NCBI GenBank assembly: GCA_919902775.1
Contig: CAKKRJ010000003.1
Span: forward strand, 1-64,000
Length of the DNA: 64,000 bases
Reading direction: 5' to 3'
DNA from: Burkholderiaceae bacterium
GTDB lineage: Bacteria; Pseudomonadota; Gammaproteobacteria; Burkholderiales; Burkholderiaceae_C
Shown: in pieces, positions 14,969-23,725 of the stretch
How positions within the stretch are numbered: the first letter of the stretch is position 1
Layout of the letters: every line of letters begins with the position of its first letter
Position numbers and translations under genes: made by a program
The notes under the pieces: generated by a model
Seen by the model: only the letters and a program-made list of their open reading frames with translations
The model's database searches: none
Told to the model about the DNA's origin: nothing

Positions 14969-16318
14969 CAGTGCAGACTGAGAGAAAATTATGCATATTC
15001 GGCAGAGTATCGCACTGCATGTGAGCGCACTCCAGCGCTTGAGGCTGTAGTCGATGGCCTTGGCGGTGGCTGAACCGTCGGGCACCTTTTGCCGTTGGAC
15101 GCGCAGCCATTCATGCAACTTTGCGGCGATCGGCGCCGACTCCTCTTGCCGCCTTCGTCGTCGCTCGTCTGCCGTGCTGTCCTTGACCTCGCGCTCGATG
15201 CCGTAGAGCTGCCCGATCAGCTCGAGTGCCGTGTGCGCGATGGCGCTCTTGTTGGACAGGTGCAGCTCCATGAACTTGCGCCGCGCGTGGGCCATGCAGC
15301 CGGCCTCGGTGATGCCCGCAGCAAAGCAGGCCTTGTAGCCGCTGTAGTCGTCGCAGACCAGGCTGCCCTTCCAGTCACCGAGGAACTTGCGCGCATGCTC
15401 ACCCGAGCGACTGGGCTGGAAGTCGTAGACCACGGCCTTGAGCGGCTCGAACACACCGGCCGCATACGCCCAGAGGTAGGCGCGGTGGGTTTTGCCATCG
15501 CCGGGACTGAGCATGGCCACCGGCGTCTCGTCGGCGTGCGCGACTTGGCAAGCCAGCACGTGGCGCTTGAGCGCATCGGCCAGCGGCTGCAGGCGCACGC
15601 CGCACACGCCCACCCACGTGGCCAGTGTCGAGCGCGGGATGGCCAGCCCAGCACGCCCAAAGATCGCCTCTTGGCGGTACAGCGGCAAGTGGTCCGAATG
15701 CTTGGCCACCAGCACGTGGGCCAGCAGGCCCGCCGTCGGGATGCCCTTGTCGATCACCTCGGCAGGGACCGGGGCCTGGATCAGCGTCTGGCACTTCACG
15801 CAGGCCCACTTGCCACGGATGTGGCGCTCCACGGTAAACACGCCCGGTGTGTAGTCCAACTTCTCACTGACGTCTTGCCCGATGCGCTTGAGTTCGCAGC
15901 CGCACGGGCAGCTCGTGCTCTCGGGCTCGTGGTGGCGTTCCACGCGGGGCAAGTTCTCAGGGAGGGCCGCGCGCTTGGGCACCGATGCGGGTTTGGTGTC
16001 CTGAGGTGCGCTGGCGGCCTTGAGCTCGGCCAGCTCGGCCTCGATGGCCGCCATGTCGGCGTCAACCGTCTCGTCGAACAAGGTCTTCTGGTCCGCATCG
16101 AGCTGCTCGCTCTTGACGCCGAACTTCAAGCGCTTGAGCTGCGCCATCTCGAACGTGAGCTTCTCGATCTTGGCGTCGCGCCAGGTGATGGCGCGCCCAT
16201 CGCGCTCAATGCGCTCGATCATCTGCAGAGCCAGTGCACGCACTTCGCTCTCGCTCATGGTTTGCAGTTGGGCCGCTTCAATCATTGGCAGCGAGTGTGC
16301 CCGCTGCGCCGACCTCAC
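14951..16318 (-). pseudogene. tnpC: IS66 transposase TnpC, C-terminally truncated
   Basis: IS66-family DDE transposase. It has the N-terminal leucine-zipper-like helix (EIDG/KIEKLTFEMAQLKRLKFG region), the zinc-finger-like CPCGCELKRIG and CVKCQTLI, and the catalytic core (HADETPVAM, VCDDYSGY, CMAHARRKFMELH). The family continues past SLKRWSALT with a catalytic Glu segment, but here the match ends at about 15022 and reads into unrelated sequence to a stop at 14951. It is therefore missing roughly 60-80 residues including the last acidic residue. The element is presumably inactive. Confidence 0.9.
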
Positions 16319-16355
16319 ACCATTGGCAGATGCCCCGATTGCCCCGCAGGAGCAA

Positions 16356-16691
16356 TCAAACCAAGGTGATCACGCCCCCGTTTTCCAAGCGCTGCCAGGG
16401 CAGGCCCAGCACCAGCGCATCGAGCTGCGCGCGGCTCAGCGTGTGGGTCAAAGCCACCCCGCCCTGGGGCCACACGAACTTGCCCTGATGCAGTCGCCGC
16501 GCAGCCAGCCAGATGCCCAGCCCATCGTGCACCAACACCTTCATGCGGTTCGCGCGTCGGTTGGCGAACAGATACGCGGTGTGGGGCTGCGCGGCCCCGA
16601 ACACGCGCACCACGCGTGCCAAGGCCGAATCGGTGCCCGCGCGCATGTCCAGTGGCTCCACCGCCAGCCACACGGCGTCGATGCGGATCAT
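16356..16691 (-). CDS. tnpB: IS66 accessory protein TnpB
   Basis: 111 aa, close to the normal 115-120. It shows the family signatures LAVEPLDMRAGTDSALARVV, YLFANRRANRMKVLVHDGLG and GKFVWPQGG. TnpB is required for IS66 transposition by an unclear mechanism. It overlaps tnpA by 4 bases (ATGA). It appears intact, unlike tnpC. Confidence 0.92.
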   Translation of the reverse strand: MIRIDAVWLAVEPLDMRAGTDSALARVVRVFGAAQPHTAYLFANRRANRMKVLVHDGLGIWLAARRLHQGKFVWPQGGVALTHTLSRAQLDALVLGLPWQRLENGGVITLV

Positions 16692-17077
16692 TTGAGCCAG
16701 TCAGACAGCCAGGCTGCGCAAGCTTGCGCCGACTGTGTGGGCCAGTGGATGACGACCTTGCAAGCACCCTTGTGCACTTGAACACGGATATCCGCACTCG
16801 CCGCAGCGACAGGCGGCAGACCAGGGCCCGAATCCAGCGTCACTGGCACGAATGCGCTTTGCACCGGCCCGACCAAGCGGTACTCCAACTCGCGCCGCCA
16901 GCGGTGCACCAGGTTCGCGTTGATCCCGTGCCCCATCGCCACGCGGGCCACGGATGCCCCAGGCTGGTCGCACTCGCGCACCACCTGCGCCTTGAACTCC
17001 ACCGTGTACGTGCGGTGCGTCCTCTTTGCTGTCTTGGCGCTATCGGCCAAAGTGTCCACGATCTTCATCGTGCACAC
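16688..17077 (-). CDS. tnpA: IS66 protein TnpA (OrfA, HTH)
   Basis: 129 aa. The N-terminal HTH_28-type domain (RTYTVEFKAQVVRECDQPGA, then SVARVAMGHGINANLVHRWR) is followed by a variable C-terminal region typical of IS66 OrfA. It lies 49 bases inside the right terminus of the element and overlaps tnpB. Intact by length and motif. Confidence 0.92.
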   Translation of the reverse strand: MCTMKIVDTLADSAKTAKRTHRTYTVEFKAQVVRECDQPGASVARVAMGHGINANLVHRWRRELEYRLVGPVQSAFVPVTLDSGPGLPPVAAASADIRVQVHKGACKVVIHWPTQSAQACAAWLSDWLK

Positions 17078-17126
17078 TTTCTCTCACTCAGAGGGCGGGT
17101 TCAAGATGACTTTGCCGGACGCTTAC

Positions 17127-17187
17127 GCGTTTTTGGGCTCATGCACCATCTAGCCGCCAAATCGGCTTCGGTCAGGACAGTGGTCAT
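17127..17187 (-). pseudogene. 5' stub of a second HTH-A gene, cut by IS66
   Basis: Minus strand from ATG 17187 reads MTTVLTEADLAARWCMSPK, clearly homologous to the first residues of HTH-A (MTVTLITEADLAARWCMSAK). After about 18 codons the sequence runs into the IS66 right end at 17126. The rest of this gene copy is not found on the other side of the element, so the downstream part was deleted. Confidence 0.85.
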
Positions 17188-17391
17188 TGCGTGTACTCCT
17201 TAAGGTGACGGACACCCATTCATGCGTACTTCGCCCGAAAAGTCGAGAGGCGTCGGTATCTAAGCCTGGGTATGGTCATGACGAGGCGTAGATCTGTAGA
17301 ATTCCCCCTCACATTCACTCTCTAGCGCTACCACGCATGATTGAGCGTGAATAGATAGTTGGTTTGTGGCCAGCCGCCCACTACCATCCAC
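17188..17391 (-). repeat. Leader of the HTH operon, copy 2
   Basis: Degenerate copy of 13831-14020 in the same orientation, retaining the ribosome-binding region, the tacgcgt/catgcgtactt area, the stem CTCTCTA (17318-17324)/TAGATAG (17352-17358), and the terminal ccactacca. The homology stops near 17391, just before the end of the P1 peptidase gene. It marks the right edge of the accessory island. No gene is supported in 17188-17418. Confidence 0.65.
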
Positions 17392-17418
17392 ATCCTTCCC
17401 GTTCAAAGCCGCGCCAGA

Positions 17419-18453
17419 TCAAGCTGACCGCCAAGCACTGGCCGCAGGCACATCCCCCCAGTTTGTTTGAATGCCTTGCGCATGCCGGATGGCATCGACC
17501 GTGGCCAGCGCTGTGGCTTCGGCGGCCATCGCTGTGAGCAGCATCAAGTCGGCCGGGCTGACTTCGGTGCAGGTGGCGATGGCAAACAGGGTGTCGCCGT
17601 CCAGCGTGGTGTGGGCCGGGCGGATGCTGCGGGCCAGGCCATCGTGGGCGCTCATGGCCAGGCGTTTGGCCTGGGCTTTGGTGAGTGTGGCGTTGGTGGC
17701 GACCACGCCAATGGTGGTGTTGGTGCCGGGCAGGGGGCGGTTGCCGCGTTCGCCTGTCAGGAGGGCGCGTTGGGTGTCCAGCAGGTTCAGGCCATCTGCT
17801 GTGCGGGCGCCTGCCAGCACTTGGCCGGTGGCCGGATCAAGCACATCGCCCACGGCGTTGCAGGCGACCAAGGCGCCCACCACCCAGGGGCCTACGCGCA
17901 CGCTGGCGTTGCCAATGCCGCCTTTCATGCAGCGGTCCAGGCCAAACAATTTGCCCACACAGGCGCCGGCACCTGCGCCCACGTTGCCGGCTGCGGGGGC
18001 TTGGCTGGACGCCGCCTCGCATGCGGCATAACCGGCATCGGCGCCCGGTCGGGCGATCGGGTCATCACCCGCGCGCACCACGGGCAAGTCAAACAACACC
18101 GCTGCGGGCACGATGGGCACCCGTCCATAGCCGGTTTCGAAGCCGATGCCGCGTTCGTGGAGCCAGCGCACCACGCCGCTGGCCGCATCCAGGCCGAAGG
18201 CACTGCCGCCGCTCAGCACCACGGCATGCAGTTTGTCCACCAGGTTGGCCGGGTCGAGCAAATCGGTTTCCCGCGTGCCGGGCGCTGCACCCCGAATATC
18301 CACCGCGCCGATGGCGCCTGCAGGGGCCAATACCACCGAGCAGCCGGTCAGGCGTTCGCTGAGTGTGAAATGCCCGACGTGCAGGCCGGAGACATCCACC
18401 AGGCTGCCCACTGCGCGGTTGGTGGTGCTGTTGGGGGTGGTGTTTACAATCAT
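17419..18453 (-). CDS. P1-family aminopeptidase (DmpA/BapA-like)
   Basis: 344 aa from ATG 18453 (MIVNTTPNST); ATG 18465 is also in frame. P1 peptidases are Ntn-fold, self-cleaving enzymes acting on D-amino-acid amides, beta-peptides or L-peptides. The N-terminal signature LVDVSGLHVGHFTL, the LSGGSAFGLDAASGVVRWL block and the cleavage region PGTNTTIGVVATNATLTKAQ (nucleophile Thr following NT) are present. It is divergent from a peptide ABC transporter, so uptake and hydrolysis of the same peptides is plausible. Confidence 0.85.
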   Translation of the reverse strand: MIVNTTPNSTTNRAVGSLVDVSGLHVGHFTLSERLTGCSVVLAPAGAIGAVDIRGAAPGTRETDLLDPANLVDKLHAVVLSGGSAFGLDAASGVVRWLHERGIGFETGYGRVPIVPAAVLFDLPVVRAGDDPIARPGADAGYAACEAASSQAPAAGNVGAGAGACVGKLFGLDRCMKGGIGNASVRVGPWVVGALVACNAVGDVLDPATGQVLAGARTADGLNLLDTQRALLTGERGNRPLPGTNTTIGVVATNATLTKAQAKRLAMSAHDGLARSIRPAHTTLDGDTLFAIATCTEVSPADLMLLTAMAAEATALATVDAIRHAQGIQTNWGDVPAASAWRSA

Positions 18454-18506
18454 GTCGGATACCATTCAGACCCTTTTATTGTTGCTCACAGACCCGAGGA
18501 TAGCGC

Positions 18507-19472
18507 GTGCCCCTGTTTGTTCTGAGACGGCTGCTGAGCTTTATTCTGACCTTGCTGGCCACCTCTGTGGTGGTGTTTGCCGTGCTCGAGCTGCTGCCCG
18601 GCAACGCTGCGCAGGTCGTTCTGGGCGAGACCGCCACAGCAGAATCCATTGCGGCGATGGAAGACAAGCTGGGTCTGAACCAGCCAGCCAGTACCCGTTA
18701 CCTGAACTGGATGTTCGGCATGCTGCAAGGTCAGACGGGCCTGAGCATTTCTTACGACACCCCCACCGCCCAATTGATGGCCGAGCGCATGCAAGTGACT
18801 TTGCCGCTGGCGGTGATGGCCATGGGGCTGACCGTGGCGCTGGCTTTGGCCCTGGGTATATACGCCGCTTCGCAGCAAAACAAGGTGGGCGATGTGGGGG
18901 TCATGACGCTCAGCCAGTTGGGGCTGGCGGTGCCCAATTTCTGGTTGGCGATCTTGCTGATTTTGCTGTTCGCGGTGCACCTGGAGTGGGTGAGCGCAGG
19001 GGGCTTTCCCGGTTGGTCGGAAGACGATGGCGGTGGTGTGGTCGAGGCCTTCAAGGCCTTGGTGCTGCCCGCCATCGCTTTGGCCGCAGTGCAAACGGCC
19101 ATTTTGACGCGGGTGACACGCTCGGCGGTGTTGGACACTTTGCGTGAAGATTTTGTGCGCACTGCACGGGCCAAGGGGCTGTCGCGCCGTCAGGTGCTGT
19201 GGGCGCACGTGTTGCGCAACGCCATGATTCCGGTGCTGACCGTGATGGGTTTGCAGTTTGGCAACCTGATCACCAGCGCCATCGTGATTGAAAACGTGTT
19301 TGTGTTGCCAGGCATTGGGCGCCTGATTTTTCAGGCCATTGCCAACCGTGACCTGATCGTGGTGCGTGATGTGGTCATGTTGCTGGCGGCTTTGGTGATC
19401 CTCATCAATTTCTGCATCGATGTGTTGTATGCGTGGATTGATCCGCGTTTGAAAGTTGACCATGCCGGGTAA
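18507..19472 (+). CDS. Peptide ABC transporter permease (DppB-like)
   Basis: 321 aa starting at GTG 18507, with a ccgagga ribosome-binding site at 18493-18499. Six membrane segments, with the N-terminal FVLRRLLSFILTLLATSVVV helix and the cytoplasmic EAA loop RTARAKGLSRRQVLWAHVLR, typical of the DppB/OppB family. First gene of a five-gene operon (18507-23671) with overlapping or 0-6 base spacing. The substrate is predicted to be di/oligopeptide by family only. Confidence 0.9.
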   Translation: MPLFVLRRLLSFILTLLATSVVVFAVLELLPGNAAQVVLGETATAESIAAMEDKLGLNQPASTRYLNWMFGMLQGQTGLSISYDTPTAQLMAERMQVTLPLAVMAMGLTVALALALGIYAASQQNKVGDVGVMTLSQLGLAVPNFWLAILLILLFAVHLEWVSAGGFPGWSEDDGGGVVEAFKALVLPAIALAAVQTAILTRVTRSAVLDTLREDFVRTARAKGLSRRQVLWAHVLRNAMIPVLTVMGLQFGNLITSAIVIENVFVLPGIGRLIFQAIANRDLIVVRDVVMLLAALVILINFCIDVLYAWIDPRLKVDHAG

Positions 19473-20307
19473 GCACAGCGTCTGGCGTCGCGCCTTGCGG
19501 CACCCCAGCTTTGTGGCGGGTGGGGCCATGGTTTTGCTGTTGGTGCTCTGTGCGGTGTTGTCCCAGTTCTGGTCGCCCTACCCGGTGGGTGACATTGACA
19601 TCCCCAACAAACTGGCGTCGCCAAGTGCCGCGCATTGGCTGGGCACCGACAGCCTGGGGCGTGACATTGGTGCCTTGTTGTGGGTCGGCAGTCAAAACTC
19701 CTTGTTGGTGGGTTTCATCGCCGTCGGTATCGGTTTGGGTGTGGGCGTGCCTTTGGGCTTGCTGGCATCGGCGCGGCGCGGCTGGGTGGAAGAAGTCATC
19801 ATGCGGGTCTCGGACTTCACGTTTGCTTTCCCTGCCTTGTTGTTGGCCATCATGTTGACCGCGATTTATGGCCCTGGCCTGGTGGTGAGCATCGTGGCCA
19901 TTGGCATTTTCAACATTCCGGTGTTTGCACGCATCTCTCGCGGTGCGGCCAATGCGGTCTGGTCGCGGGACTTCACAGCGGCGGCGCGGTCGGCGGGCCA
20001 AGGGCCTTTGGCCATCACATGGGTGCATGTGCTGCCCAATATCGCGAGTGTGTTGATCGTGCAGGCGACGATCCAGTTTGCGATCGCGATTTTGGCCGAG
20101 GCGGCATTGTCGTATCTGGGTTTGGGCACGCAGCCTCCGCAGCCGAGCTGGGGCCGCATGCTCAACGAAGCGCAGTCGCAGATGTTTCAGGCGCCCATGC
20201 TGGCGGTGTATCCGGGGGCCGCCATTGCTTTGGCGGTGTTGGGCCTGAACCTGTTGGGCGATGGTCTGCGCGATGTGCTCGACCCCCGATGGGCCCGGCA
20301 GCGGTGA
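19462..20307 (+). CDS. Peptide ABC transporter permease (DppC-like)
   Basis: 281 aa from ATG 19462, overlapping the dppB-like stop by 11 bases. N-terminal OppC-type segment, then HWLGTDSLGRDIGALLWVGS, the family hallmark, and the EAA loop AARSAGQGPLAITWVHVLPN. Forms the membrane heterodimer with the preceding permease. Confidence 0.9.
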   Translation: MPGKHSVWRRALRHPSFVAGGAMVLLLVLCAVLSQFWSPYPVGDIDIPNKLASPSAAHWLGTDSLGRDIGALLWVGSQNSLLVGFIAVGIGLGVGVPLGLLASARRGWVEEVIMRVSDFTFAFPALLLAIMLTAIYGPGLVVSIVAIGIFNIPVFARISRGAANAVWSRDFTAAARSAGQGPLAITWVHVLPNIASVLIVQATIQFAIAILAEAALSYLGLGTQPPQPSWGRMLNEAQSQMFQAPMLAVYPGAAIALAVLGLNLLGDGLRDVLDPRWARQR

Positions 20308-20313
20308 GGCAAC

Positions 20314-21318
20314 ATGACTGATATGCCCAAGCCATCGCCCTTGTTGCAAGTGACCGATTTGCGGGTCACCTTGCCCACCGCCCGTGGTTGGGCGCAGGCT
20401 TTGCGCGGCGTGTCCTTGCGCATGGAGCGCGGGCAGACGATCGGCTTGATCGGTGAAAGTGGTTGCGGCAAATCGCTCACGGCTTTGGCGCTGATGGGCC
20501 TCCTGCCCGAGCGTGCGCAGGTCAGCGGATCGGTGGTGTTGCAAGGCCAGGAGTTGGTGGGCATGCCCGAGCCGCAACTGTGCCGGCTGCGCGGTGCGCG
20601 CATGGCCATGATCTTTCAGGAGCCGATGACAGCGCTCAACCCCTTGCAGCCGATCTGGAAGCAAATTGCCGAGCCTTTGCGCTTGCATCAGCACATGGGC
20701 GTGTCCGTAGCCAAAGCGCGTGCGCTGCAGTTGCTCGAGCGCGTGCAGTTGCCTCGGGCGCGTGAGCGGCTGGAGGCTTACCCCCATCAGTTGTCGGGCG
20801 GTCAGCGTCAGCGCGTCATGATCTCGATGGCGCTGGCCTGTAGCCCTGACTTGCTGATTGCCGACGAACCCACCACGGCGCTGGATGTCACCGTGCAAAA
20901 AGAGGTGCTGGCGCTGATCAAACAGCTTGTGAACGAAGACGGCATGGGCTTGCTCTTGATCAGCCACGACCTGGGCCTGATGCAAGACCAGGTGGACCGC
21001 GTTATGGTGATGTACGGTGGTTCGGTTGTAGAGAGCTCGGCCACGCCCGCGCTGTTTGCGCACCGGGCGCATCCGTACACACGGGGATTGTTCGCCGCGC
21101 GTCCGCGGCTGGGTCTGGCGCGTGGCACACGTTTGACCACCATCCCGGGCAGCGTGCCTGAGTTGATGGACATGCCTGCAGGCTGTGCGTTCGCAGACCG
21201 CTGCGAATGGGCGGTGGCCGATTGCCACCTGACACCCCCTCAAGCCGAAACCATTGAATGCAGGCCCGCGTCCGAACTGACTCACACCGTGACGTGTCCC
21301 CGCTGGAGGTTGACATGA
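20314..21318 (+). CDS. Peptide ABC transporter ATP-binding protein (DppD/OppD-like)
   Basis: 334 aa. Walker A GESGCGKS (about 49-56), signature QLSGGQRQRV, Walker B LLIADEPTTALD and the H-loop LISHDLG. The C-terminal oligopeptide-transporter extension is present, with the Cys-bearing CAFADRCEWAVADC segment that can bind an iron-sulfur cluster in some members. Its stop overlaps the next ATG (ATGA, 21315-21318). Confidence 0.92.
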   Translation: MTDMPKPSPLLQVTDLRVTLPTARGWAQALRGVSLRMERGQTIGLIGESGCGKSLTALALMGLLPERAQVSGSVVLQGQELVGMPEPQLCRLRGARMAMIFQEPMTALNPLQPIWKQIAEPLRLHQHMGVSVAKARALQLLERVQLPRARERLEAYPHQLSGGQRQRVMISMALACSPDLLIADEPTTALDVTVQKEVLALIKQLVNEDGMGLLLISHDLGLMQDQVDRVMVMYGGSVVESSATPALFAHRAHPYTRGLFAARPRLGLARGTRLTTIPGSVPELMDMPAGCAFADRCEWAVADCHLTPPQAETIECRPASELTHTVTCPRWRLT

Positions 21319-22157
21319 CACATGCCCCGCAAACTGAAGCCGCGTTGCTGCAAGTGCAGCATCTGGGGCGGCGCTTTGTGATGCCACGTTCCACCTTGTG
21401 GGGGCCTGTAGGCGGCCTGCAAGCTTTGTCTGATGTGAGCTTTCAGCTGCAGGCGGGTAAAAGTCTGGGCATTGTGGGCGAGTCGGGTTCGGGCAAATCC
21501 ACGCTGGCGCGTCTGGTCATGGCGCTGGACCAACCCACCGAGGGGCAGGTCTTGTTCAAGGGCGTGGACGTGCATCAGGCCAACGCTGCGCAGTTGCGGC
21601 ACTTGCGCAGTGGTTTTCAGATGGTGTTTCAAGACCCTTACGGGTCGCTTGACCCCAGGCAAAAAGTGTTCAGCATCGTCACTGAACCCATCCAGACCTT
21701 GGCCAAGCCTGCGGATGGGCGCTCGGAGTGGCGTGACCGGGCGGCGCAGGCCTTGAGCGAGGTGGGCCTGAGAACGGCAGACCTGGACAAATATCCGCAC
21801 GAGTTTTCAGGTGGGCAACGCCAGCGCATCGCCATCGCCCGAGCCCTCATCACCCGCCCGGCCTTGATCGTGGCCGATGAACCCGTGAGCGCGCTGGACG
21901 TGTCGGTGCAGGCCCAGGTGCTGAACTTGATGATGGATCTGCAAGACCGGTATGGGCTGAGCTATTTGTTGGTCAGCCATGATCTGGCCGTGGTGAACCT
22001 GATGTGCGATGACGTGCTGGTCTTGCAATCGGGCGGTGTGGTAGAACACGGTTCCGCGCAGCAGATTTTTCAGCACGCCAAGCATCCTTACACACGCAAG
22101 TTGCTGGCCGCCGTTCCTGGCAGCCAGAACCATTTTTTGGAGCAAGAGACAACATGA
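21315..22157 (+). CDS. Peptide ABC transporter ATP-binding protein (DppF/OppF-like)
   Basis: 280 aa from ATG 21315; the longer frame to 21258 lies inside the previous gene. Walker A GESGSGKST, signature FSGGQRQRIAIARAL, Walker B LIVADEPVSALDV. It pairs with the DppD-like subunit as the ATPase heterodimer. The stop region overlaps the start of the substrate-binding gene (ATGA at 22154). Confidence 0.9.
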   Translation: MTHAPQTEAALLQVQHLGRRFVMPRSTLWGPVGGLQALSDVSFQLQAGKSLGIVGESGSGKSTLARLVMALDQPTEGQVLFKGVDVHQANAAQLRHLRSGFQMVFQDPYGSLDPRQKVFSIVTEPIQTLAKPADGRSEWRDRAAQALSEVGLRTADLDKYPHEFSGGQRQRIAIARALITRPALIVADEPVSALDVSVQAQVLNLMMDLQDRYGLSYLLVSHDLAVVNLMCDDVLVLQSGGVVEHGSAQQIFQHAKHPYTRKLLAAVPGSQNHFLEQETT

Positions 22158-23671
22158 GCATTCAATTTTCCATGACACGCCGCTCAATGGGCTGGTGTTC
22201 GGTCGCCTTGTTGGCGACGGGCATGGTTTTGGGCCCCTTGCAGGCCCAAGCCCAATCACGCAAAGACACCGTGACGTTGGGCATGATTCTGGAGCCCACC
22301 AGTCTGGACCCGACCATGGCACCGGCCGCTGCCATTGGCGAAGTGGTGCACTACAACATTCTCGAAGGGCTGACCAAAATCAACGTCGATGGCTCCATCA
22401 GCCCCTTGCTGGCCGAGAGCTGGAAGATGGACGCCGACGGCAAGGCTTACACCTTCAAACTGCGCAAGGGCGTGAAGTTTCAGGACGGCGCAAACTTTGA
22501 TTCGGCCGCTGTCAAGTTCAGCTTTGAGCGGGCCAAAGATGCCAAGAGCACCAACAAGGCCAAGGGCGCTGTATTCAACAACATCAGCCACATCTCCACC
22601 CCCGATGCCCACACCGTGGTGCTGGTGCTGAACAACCCGGATGGCAACTTCCTGTTCCGCATGGGTGAGAACACCGCGGTCATCCTCCACCCCGACAGCG
22701 CTGCCAGCGCTGCCACCAAGCCCGTGGGCACAGGCCCCTACAAACTCGACAGCTGGGCCAAAGGCTCGGCGGTGACATTGTCACGATGGGATGGTTTTCG
22801 CGATGTCCAGGCCATCAAGTTGAAGAAAGTCACGTTCCGCTTCATCAATGATTCGGCTGCGCAAGTGGCCGCCTTGTTGGCTGGCGACATCGATGGCATG
22901 CCCCGCTTCCAGTCGCCGCAAAGCCTCAAACAGTTCCAGGCCGACAAGCGCTTTGCGGTCGAAGTGGGCAGCACGGCGGGCAAGGGCATCATGACCATCA
23001 ACAACCGCAAAAAGCCGTTTGATGATGTGCGTGTGCGCCGCGCACTGTCGCACGCGATCGATAAAAAAGCGTTCATCGACGGCATGTTTGAAGGCTTGGC
23101 CAAACCCATTGGCAGCCACATGGCACCCACCGATGCAGGCTATGTGGAATTGAGTGGCTTGTACGCCCACGACCCCGAGAAAGCCAAAGCCTTGCTCAAG
23201 GAAGCCGGTGTGCAAACGCCGCTGAATGTCACGCTGACTTTGCCGCCACCACCTTACGCCCGCAAAGGCGGTGAGATTTTGGCGGCACAACTGGCCAAGG
23301 TGGGCATCATCGCCAAAATCGAAAACGTGGAATGGGCCCAATGGTTGGGCGGTGCTTTCAAAGGTAATTTTGATTTGACAGTCATCAACCATGTGGAGCC
23401 GCTGGACTACATGAACTACGCCAACCCGCAGTATTACTGGGGTTACGACAGCAAGGCGTTCCGTGACCTGGCGGCCAAGCATTCGGCCACCACGGCGGCC
23501 AAAGAGCGCACGCAGTTGTTTGGTGACATGCAACGCCTGATTGCCAAGGATGCGGTGAACGTGTTCTTGTTCAATCCTTCCAATACGGCGGTGTACCGCA
23601 AAGGCCTGAAGGGCCTGTGGTCGAGCTCGCCGGTTTTTGCGAACGACATGTCGTCGGTTTCTTGGCAATAA
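22154..23671 (+). CDS. Peptide ABC transporter substrate-binding protein (DppA-like, SBP family 5)
   Basis: 505 aa. A signal peptide spans about residues 1-35 (hydrophobic core WCSVALLATGMVLGPLQAQA, cleavage near AQAQS). The mature protein has SBP_bac_5 features: MILEPTSLDPTMAPAAAIGE, KVNVDGSISPLLAESWKM-like and the NNRKKPFDDVRVRRALSHAI block. It is the last gene of the operon, an unusual place because substrate-binding genes are more often first. No terminator stronger than short GC stems is seen before the tRNA. Confidence 0.9.
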   Translation: MSIQFSMTRRSMGWCSVALLATGMVLGPLQAQAQSRKDTVTLGMILEPTSLDPTMAPAAAIGEVVHYNILEGLTKINVDGSISPLLAESWKMDADGKAYTFKLRKGVKFQDGANFDSAAVKFSFERAKDAKSTNKAKGAVFNNISHISTPDAHTVVLVLNNPDGNFLFRMGENTAVILHPDSAASAATKPVGTGPYKLDSWAKGSAVTLSRWDGFRDVQAIKLKKVTFRFINDSAAQVAALLAGDIDGMPRFQSPQSLKQFQADKRFAVEVGSTAGKGIMTINNRKKPFDDVRVRRALSHAIDKKAFIDGMFEGLAKPIGSHMAPTDAGYVELSGLYAHDPEKAKALLKEAGVQTPLNVTLTLPPPPYARKGGEILAAQLAKVGIIAKIENVEWAQWLGGAFKGNFDLTVINHVEPLDYMNYANPQYYWGYDSKAFRDLAAKHSATTAAKERTQLFGDMQRLIAKDAVNVFLFNPSNTAVYRKGLKGLWSSSPVFANDMSSVSWQ

Positions 23672-23707
23672 ATTGAAGTGCGGCTCTGAGAGTCCTGAAA
23701 AGCTTGC

Positions 23708-23713
23708 TATAAT
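23708..23713 (+). promoter_or_regulatory. -10 box of the tRNA-Arg promoter
   Basis: Perfect TATAAT 13 bases before the mature tRNA 5' end. The upstream ctgaga (23685-23690), 17 bases away, is a weak -35 candidate. The position fits initiation a few bases before the tRNA. Confidence 0.6.
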
Positions 23714-23725
23714 TCGATGCATGAT

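Larger units (their letters stand above)
15022..17126. mobile_element. IS66-family element, left end deleted
   Basis: Genes tnpA-tnpB-tnpC read leftward. The right terminus is intact: read on the minus strand from 17126 it begins GTAAGCGTCCGGCAAAGTCA, the usual IS66 inverted-repeat start. The left terminus is missing because tnpC ends abruptly near 15022. The right border lies inside the second copy of HTH-A. IS66 elements normally create 8-bp duplications, and the right flank is gcgttttt (17127-17134). The left copy cannot be found, consistent with a deletion. Confidence 0.85.

Noticed and set aside
5914..17391. Prophage or integrative element
   Set aside because: No integrase, capsid, terminase, relaxase or tRNA attachment repeat is visible; the only mobility genes belong to the broken IS66. 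The HTH_17 proteins alone do not show excision function.
19405..21387. Long open frame on the minus strand opposite the peptide transporter genes
   Set aside because: Its translation is His/Gln/Arg-rich with no domain, and it is exactly antisense to clear permease and ATPase genes. It is a shadow of GC-rich codon use.
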